Assembly: GCF_902364025.1 (NCBI RefSeq)
Contig: NZ_CABJCG010000013.1
Location: 111,264-175,263 of the forward strand
Origin: Enterocloster lavalensis
GTDB lineage: Bacteria > Bacillota > Clostridia > Lachnospirales > Lachnospiraceae
Direction: 5' to 3'
Length of the DNA: 64,000 bases
Below the pieces are notes generated by a model. The model was not told where the DNA came from. It saw nothing but the letters and a program-made list of their open reading frames with translations, and did not search any database. Below are positions 59,290 to 64,000 of this stretch, piece by piece; the stretch's first letter is position 1; every line of letters begins with the position of its first letter. The position numbers and the translations under genes are program-made.

Positions 59290-60168
59290 TTATCCAAATA
59301 AATTCTGATCAAAAAGCCCGAAGGCCCCGCCTGAGGGCTTTATCTCACAGGTTATCTCCCGGCCGGTGGACGGATGGAAAAAGGTCAGCTTCCTGGCGCA
59401 CAGGGCCAGCGGCTGCCTGGGCCCGCGAACCGCTCCAGGCCCGCCGACTCTGTACTTCATGCAGCTCCCGGCAGTCCCGGGATCCATACGGTTCCCGCCA
59501 GCACCATTTTCAGGGGCTTTCCCCTGGTCCTCGCCAAATCCACATTCCCCGGCTCCTGCACGTTTTCCACTGACCAGCGAATTTCCATACCGGTTATCCC
59601 CAAACAGCGGCGTTCCATGTCCGGCCATCTGGACCCGTATCTGGTGGTAGCGGCCGGTCATTAACTCTATATCCAGCAGAGACAGCTCCATTTCCGGATT
59701 TTCCGCCATCCATCTCCCCGCTTTTACCGTGCTCAAAACCCGGTAAGTAAGCTCCGCCCGCTTCGCGCCGTCCACAGAGTTATCCACAATTTCAGAACCG
59801 CTATTTCCCTGATTTTTCAACAGATAATCCACATAGGCCCCCTGGTTATCCACAGGTTTTCCACAAACCACGGCGGCATAAATTTTCCGCATTTTTCCCT
59901 CTTGAATCTGAGCGCTTAAGTTTGCGGCGGATTTTTGGTTTTTGGCATAAACCATCACGCCGCGGACCGGCTTGTCCAATCTGTGGATAACTCCCACATA
60001 TGGTGGATGGTTTGTGGATTTTGGGGAAGGGGTTGGTGATAACTTGTGGATATGTGTGCGAATCCGGCTCACCATATCCGGCTCAAAGCCCCGGGCGGAC
60101 TGAGATTCCATTCCCGCCGGCTTTTCCACAACAATCACATCAGAATCTTCATATAATACGGTAATCAT
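59290..60168 (-). CDS. RluA-family pseudouridine synthase
   Basis: A 292-residue enzyme that isomerises uridine in rRNA or tRNA. The catalytic D65 sits in HRLDKPVRG (62-70); VVEKPAGM and ELMTGRYHQIRVQMA are family motifs. Between GDNRYG and RQPLALCARKL lies an extra stretch of about 48 residues rich in Gly and Glu that is absent from normal members. It lacks an S4 domain. The ATG at 60168 follows GGAGGAACG. The gene body holds a cluster of DnaA boxes. Confidence 0.88.
   Translation of the reverse strand: MITVLYEDSDVIVVEKPAGMESQSARGFEPDMVSRIRTHIHKLSPTPSPKSTNHPPYVGVIHRLDKPVRGVMVYAKNQKSAANLSAQIQEGKMRKIYAAVVCGKPVDNQGAYVDYLLKNQGNSGSEIVDNSVDGAKRAELTYRVLSTVKAGRWMAENPEMELSLLDIELMTGRYHQIRVQMAGHGTPLFGDNRYGNSLVSGKRAGAGECGFGEDQGKAPENGAGGNRMDPGTAGSCMKYRVGGPGAVRGPRQPLALCARKLTFFHPSTGREITCEIKPSGGAFGLFDQNLFG
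59780..60053. promoter_or_regulatory. DnaA-box cluster inside the pseudouridine synthase gene
   Basis: Matches to TTWTNCACA are at 59780-59788, 59846-59854 and 59857-59865, with an inverted match at 59982-59990; near-matches are at 59825, 60013 and 60045. That is seven sites in 274 bp of coding DNA. Confidence 0.4.
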
Positions 60169-60521
60169 CGTTCCTCCTTCGTTTTCGGTACAAATACTTG
60201 TAAACACTCCGACGGTCTGTCTTTCTGACCGAAAACACCGGTCAGGCTGCTTCGGATGTCCATCCGACGCGAAAATTGGTTCCGGAGAGTGTTTACATGC
60301 ACACTTGGCGTGCCTTGCGGCACCAATCTTCCCGTCGTCCGAACTGATATGAAAAATACTTTGATTGTAAAAGTATTTTTTCAAAAGTCTTGCATAATTT
60401 TCCCGGCTGGTGTATAGTATAAAATATAAGACAACATAGTTTCCATTACTACATATCAAAGTTATTGATATTTTCCCTCTGGTGACAGAGAATCGACATT
60501 AAGACAGGGAGGTTGATTTTT
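60169..60521. other. divergent intergenic region
   Basis: It separates the pseudouridine synthase and hemolysin III-like genes. GTAAACACTCCG (about 60199) is imperfectly mirrored by CGGAGAGTGTTTAC (about 60281). The stretch 60360-60480 is AT-rich and likely holds promoters of both genes. No gene is seen. Confidence 0.45.
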
Positions 60522-61193
60522 ATGAAGACACACATCAAACAGGGCGTAAGCCGGATCAAGGACCCGGGCAGCGCGATCACCCATTTCATCGCCATGGTGT
60601 TAGCCATCTGCGCCACCGCTCCCCTGCTGCTGAAAGCGGCCCGCGAACCGGACCACGTGCATTTTATCTCGCTCATGATCTTTATCCTGAGTATGATCGG
60701 CCTTTACGCCGCCAGCACCATTTATCACAGCCTGGATATCTCACCCAAAGTCAACCAGCTTCTGCGCAAACTGGACCATATGATGATCTTCATCCTCATC
60801 GCCGGCACCTACACTCCGGTATGCATGATCGTGCTGGGCGACAAGACCGGCTGGATCCTGCTGGGTCTGGTCTGGGGCATTGCCATTGTGGGCATCATCA
60901 TCAACGCCTGCTGGATTACCTGCCCCAAGTGGTTCTCTTCCCTGATTTACATCGCTATGGGCTGGGTGTGCATCCTGGCGTTCACCAAGATCGTCAGCTC
61001 CCTGTCTCCGGCCGGCTTCGCCTGGCTTCTGGCGGGCGGCATCATCTACACCGTGGGCGGAGTCATCTATGCCCTGAAGCTGCCGTTCTTCAACTCCAAG
61101 CATAAGTATTTCGGCTCCCACGAGATCTTCCACCTGTTCGTCATGGGCGGAAGCCTGTGCCACTACGTGTTGATGTACCGGTTTGTGGCGTAA
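60522..61193 (+). CDS. hemolysin III / PAQR family membrane protein
   Basis: A 223-residue protein with seven membrane segments. The PAQR metal-site residues are visible in STIYHSL (about 73-79) and HEIFHLFVMGGSLCHY near the C-terminus. Family members (YplQ, TrhA) affect membrane energetics or lipid metabolism. The ATG at 60522 follows CAGGGAGG; an in-frame TTG three codons earlier is less likely. It is a single-gene unit followed by a hairpin. Confidence 0.92.
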   Translation: MKTHIKQGVSRIKDPGSAITHFIAMVLAICATAPLLLKAAREPDHVHFISLMIFILSMIGLYAASTIYHSLDISPKVNQLLRKLDHMMIFILIAGTYTPVCMIVLGDKTGWILLGLVWGIAIVGIIINACWITCPKWFSSLIYIAMGWVCILAFTKIVSSLSPAGFAWLLAGGIIYTVGGVIYALKLPFFNSKHKYFGSHEIFHLFVMGGSLCHYVLMYRFVA

Positions 61194-61294
61194 ATCAATA
61201 CATGCTTTATCATACCATGGGCGACTAGGGAAATCCAGGGGCATGGAGAAAATACAGATAGCGGATTGAGGAGACATTCCGGCCGCACGTCTCG

Positions 61295-61336
61295 GAAAGG
61301 GGCTGTCCTGAAAACACTGGTGAACAGCTCCTTTTC
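61295..61336 (+). terminator. hairpin after the hemolysin III-like gene
   Basis: GAAAGGGGCTGT (61295-61306) pairs with ACAGCTCCTTTTC (61324-61336). It may be the gene's terminator or part of the left end of the IS1182-type element. Confidence 0.5.
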
Positions 61337-61393
61337 TGCATAAAAACAGAAAAGCGGGCTCCGATGAGTCCGCCATCCGTGGTATAATTAAGT

Positions 61394-63001
61394 ATGCGAT
61401 TAAATAATTATACTATTAAAGATTATCCCGAACTTGGCCGCACTTATCAACTGGTTTTGCCATTAAGTTTGGAAGGGCTGGTTCCAAACGATGATTCTGT
61501 CCGACTGCTGAGCCACGAATTGGAGGATTTAGACTACACAAAGCTTTATCAGGCTTACTCTGCCAAAGGCAGAAATCCGGCAGTGGACCCAAAGACCATG
61601 TTTAAGATCCTGACCTATGCCTATTCCCAAAACATTTATTCATTAAGAAAAATTGAAACCGCCTGCAAACGGGACATCAACTTCATGTGGTTGTTAGCTG
61701 GACAAAAAGCGCCGGATCACAGCACCATTGCCCGGTTCCGTTCCGGCTTTCTGGAGGAGGCATGTGAGGACCTCTTTTATTAGATGGTACACCGTCTGGA
61801 ACGGGCAGGTGAACTTTCCAAAGAAACCGTCTTTCTTGACGGGACGAAATTAGAAGCCTGCGCCAATAAATACACGTTCGTATGGAAAAAATCCGTTGGG
61901 AAATGGGAAGAAAAAATGTTCATTAAAATTCAGGAGGCGGTGAGGCTTGTAAATCAGAAGTTTATCCAGTCTTTCGATGTAGGAACCGAATACCGGGTAC
62001 AGGACCTCCGGAAAATCTGTCGTTTTCTGGAGGAGATATGCAGGGAGCGGAACATAGAGTTCGTTCACGGCCGCGGAAAACGCAAATCCATCGAGCAGCG
62101 GTATCTGGAGGTGTTCCAAAGGTACCTGGAGCGTCAGACCACTTATGACTGGCATACAGCCAGCTTCCAGGGAAAGAACAACTACTGCAAGACAGACCCG
62201 GATGCAACGTTTATGCATATGAAAGATGACCACATGCGCAACGCCCAGTTAAAACCGGGGTATAACGTACAGGTCGGAGTGGACAGTGAATACATTGTGG
62301 CGGTCGATATATTTCAGGATCGGAACGATGTATGGACACTGGTGCCATTTTTAAAGCAGATGAAAGAAAAACTGGGGTTTAGCTATCCGAGTGTTACAGC
62401 TGATTCGGGATATGAAAGTGAGGAGGGGTACAGCTATCTGCGGGAGGAGGGGCAGCAGCCATACATCAAACCTCAAATCTATGAAAAATTGAAAAAGAGG
62501 AGTTTTAAACAGGATATCAGTAAACGGGAAAACATGGGTTACGACCAGGAGTCTGATACCTATATCTGTCATGCCGGAAAGGAACTGCGGGTGATCTACC
62601 TGAAAAAGCAGCGCAGCAAAAGTGGGTATGAGTCTGAGGTGACGGTATACGAATGTGAGGACTGCACTGGCTGCCCCTACAAAGAAAAATGTACCAAAGC
62701 GAAAGGGAACAAACGTCTGTATGTGTCCAAAAGCTTTTTGGAGAAGCGTGAGGAGTCGTATCGAAACATACAAAGCGAGAAGGGAATTAAATACCGGACG
62801 AATCGCTCGATCCAGGTAGAGGGAGCCTTCGGGGTTTTGAAAAATGACTATGGTTTCCAACGATTCCTGCTGCGGGGTAAGAAGAAGGTAAAACTGGAGA
62901 TTCCCCTGTTGAGTATGGGGCACAATCTAAATAAACTACATAGAAAAATCCAGAATGAGCGGACTGGAAGCTATTTGTTTGGGGGAGTCGATCGAAAATG
63001 A
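61394..63001 (+). pseudogene. IS1182-family transposase with one in-frame TAG
   Basis: The two halves, 61394-61783 (129 residues) and 61784-63001 (405 residues), are in the same frame, separated only by TAG at 61781-61783 (LFY-stop-MVHRL). Relatives have a Gln there as I recall, so a single C-to-T change from CAG explains it. The N-terminal half has the family's conserved start (LVPLSL-like, PDHSTIARFRS). The second half has FLDGTK (catalytic Asp), VTADSGY, CTGCPYKEKC and a QVEGAFGVLK (Glu) motif. TATAAT at 61383-61388 ends only 5 bp before the ATG, so the transcript may be leaderless. No clear right end is seen before the IS256-type gene. Confidence 0.88.
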
Positions 63002-63098
63002 TTTTCTCCTTATTTTTCGAGTATGTGAAAGTTTTTCTGTAACTAAGGTTTTATAAGGTCTTCTATGGTAAAATAAAAATCATAGGAGGCCTTTTATT

Positions 63099-64000
63099 AT
63101 GGCAAGAGAAAAGAAACCCGTACACAAAGTACAAATGACAGATGGGAAAAGGAACATTATCCAGCAGCTCCTTCAGGAGTATGACATCCAGTCCGCAGAG
63201 GATATTCAGGATGCTCTCAAGGATCTGCTTGGCGGCACAATCAAAGAAATGATGGAAGCAGAGATGGATGAGCACCTGAGCTATGAAAAATCAGAACGTT
63301 CGGACACGGATGATTACCGTAATGGTTATAAGCCTAAGCGCATCAATAGCAGCTATGGCAGTATGGACATTCGAGTCCCCCAGGACCGTAAATCCACGTT
63401 CGAGCCGCAGGTGGTCAAAAAACGCCAGAAAGATATCTCCGATATCGACCAGAAGATCATTTCCATGTATGCCAAAGGTATGACTACAAGGCAGATTTCT
63501 GATACGCTGGAGGATATTTATGGTTTTGAGGCATCCGAAGGGTTCATTTCGGATGTGACCGATAAAATCATGCCGCAGATTGAAGACTGGCAGAACCGCC
63601 CGCTTTCCGAGGTATATCCGGTACTCTATATCGATGCTATCCATTACTCGGTCCGTGATAATGGGGTGATCCGCAAGCTTGCGGCCTATGTAATTCTTGG
63701 TATCAATCAGGATGGGCGCAAGGAGGTCCTGACCATCGAAGTCGGCGAAAACGAAAGTTCTAAATACTGGCTGTCTGTACTAAATGGCTTAAAAAACCGG
63801 GGAGTGAGGGATATCCTGATTCTCTGTGCCGATGGGCTCAGCGGAATCAAGGAAGCAATCACCGCAGCGTATCCAAAGACGGAATATCAACGCTGCATCG
63901 TGCATCAGGTGCGTAACACCATGAAATATGTGTCAGACAAAGACAGGAAGCCCTTCTGTGCGGATCTTAAAACAATCTATCAGGCGCCAACGGAAGAAAA
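63099..64000 (+). CDS. IS256-family transposase, cut by window end
   Basis: The first 300 residues are visible. The mutator-type transposase shows the N-terminal part (LLGGTIKEMMEAEMDEHL), RNGYKPKRI, the first catalytic Asp in YIDAIHYSVRDNG and the second in ILCADGLSGIKEAI; the catalytic Glu lies beyond the window. The ATG at 63099 follows AGGAGGCC. It starts 97 bp after the broken IS1182-type gene and probably inserted into or next to that element. Confidence 0.93.
   Translation, partial: MAREKKPVHKVQMTDGKRNIIQQLLQEYDIQSAEDIQDALKDLLGGTIKEMMEAEMDEHLSYEKSERSDTDDYRNGYKPKRINSSYGSMDIRVPQDRKSTFEPQVVKKRQKDISDIDQKIISMYAKGMTTRQISDTLEDIYGFEASEGFISDVTDKIMPQIEDWQNRPLSEVYPVLYIDAIHYSVRDNGVIRKLAAYVILGINQDGRKEVLTIEVGENESSKYWLSVLNGLKNRGVRDILILCADGLSGIKEAITAAYPKTEYQRCIVHQVRNTMKYVSDKDRKPFCADLKTIYQAPTEE

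Noticed and set aside
61781..61783. TAG read as pyrrolysine or another recoded amino acid
   Set aside because: No pylT/pylS genes or stem-loop context are seen; a simple CAG-to-TAG mutation is sufficient.

Overview
The window looks like chromosome of a spore-forming, anaerobic gut Clostridia, most likely Lachnospiraceae. The grounds are a spoIIID gene, a choloylglycine-hydrolase-type acylase, a Tn4451-type mobilizable element, an Mn2+ (yybP-ykoY) riboswitch, and Firmicutes-style ribosome binding sites with some GTG and TTG starts. Most of it is GC-rich; the cargo end of the mobile element (about 32.3-35.8 kb) is clearly AT-rich. Everything here was read by eye from sequence and translations, so family names rest on motifs and remembered family patterns, not on searches.

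Layout. 1-1029: a cut-off methyltransferase and a DUF2809 membrane protein. 1266-3534: an IS4-type element with a dead transposase, perfect 8-bp target duplications and a duplicated left end that encloses a small passenger (an IS1182 scrap and a tiny membrane peptide). 3578-8033: a transporter/amidohydrolase operon facing a Crp/Fnr-type regulator. 8396-13629: an unknown membrane protein, a stand-alone GyrB paralog behind five 50-bp repeats, a LysR regulator and spoIIID. 13706-20952: a translationally coupled pair, a 2059-residue protein with a C-terminal STAND/AAA-like ATPase and a 355-residue partner ending in a HEPN-like R-N-x3-H motif; this is the best candidate for an undescribed (possibly anti-phage) system. 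21139-25013: ArsC/Spx-like protein, AI-2E-type permease, dihydropyrimidinase, a cluster of DnaA boxes and two tiny divergent genes sharing a 19-bp inverted repeat. 25095-25303: tRNA-Pro and tRNA-Val. 25311-35875: a mobilizable element with a large serine recombinase, TnpW, replication and mobilization genes, and cargo including a HelD-like helicase.

35872-47751 is one long operon on the minus strand: GntR regulator, CUT2-type sugar ABC transporter, creatininase-family hydrolase, SDR dehydrogenase, KDPG-type aldolase, LarA-like protein, 2-keto-3-deoxy sugar acid kinase, 2-hydroxyacid dehydrogenase and a YczE-like membrane protein. It reads as uptake of a sugar, cyclitol or sugar acid and its conversion to pyruvate plus a triose phosphate. 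48208-61193 holds housekeeping and stress genes: an aromatic-acid-exporter-like protein, the acylase, a riboswitch-controlled P-type cation ATPase, a DEAD-box helicase, YwbE, an RNA-methylase-like protein, an ABC-F ATPase, an RluA-type pseudouridine synthase and a PAQR/hemolysin III protein. 61394-64000: an IS1182 transposase broken by one in-frame TAG, followed by an IS256 transposase cut by the window end.

A window-wide oddity is the number of short tandem arrays that abut gene ends or starts (34 bp x3, about 35 bp x5, 50 bp x5, 35 bp x4, 27 bp x4), plus a 30-bp coding array of about 23 copies in the giant protein.
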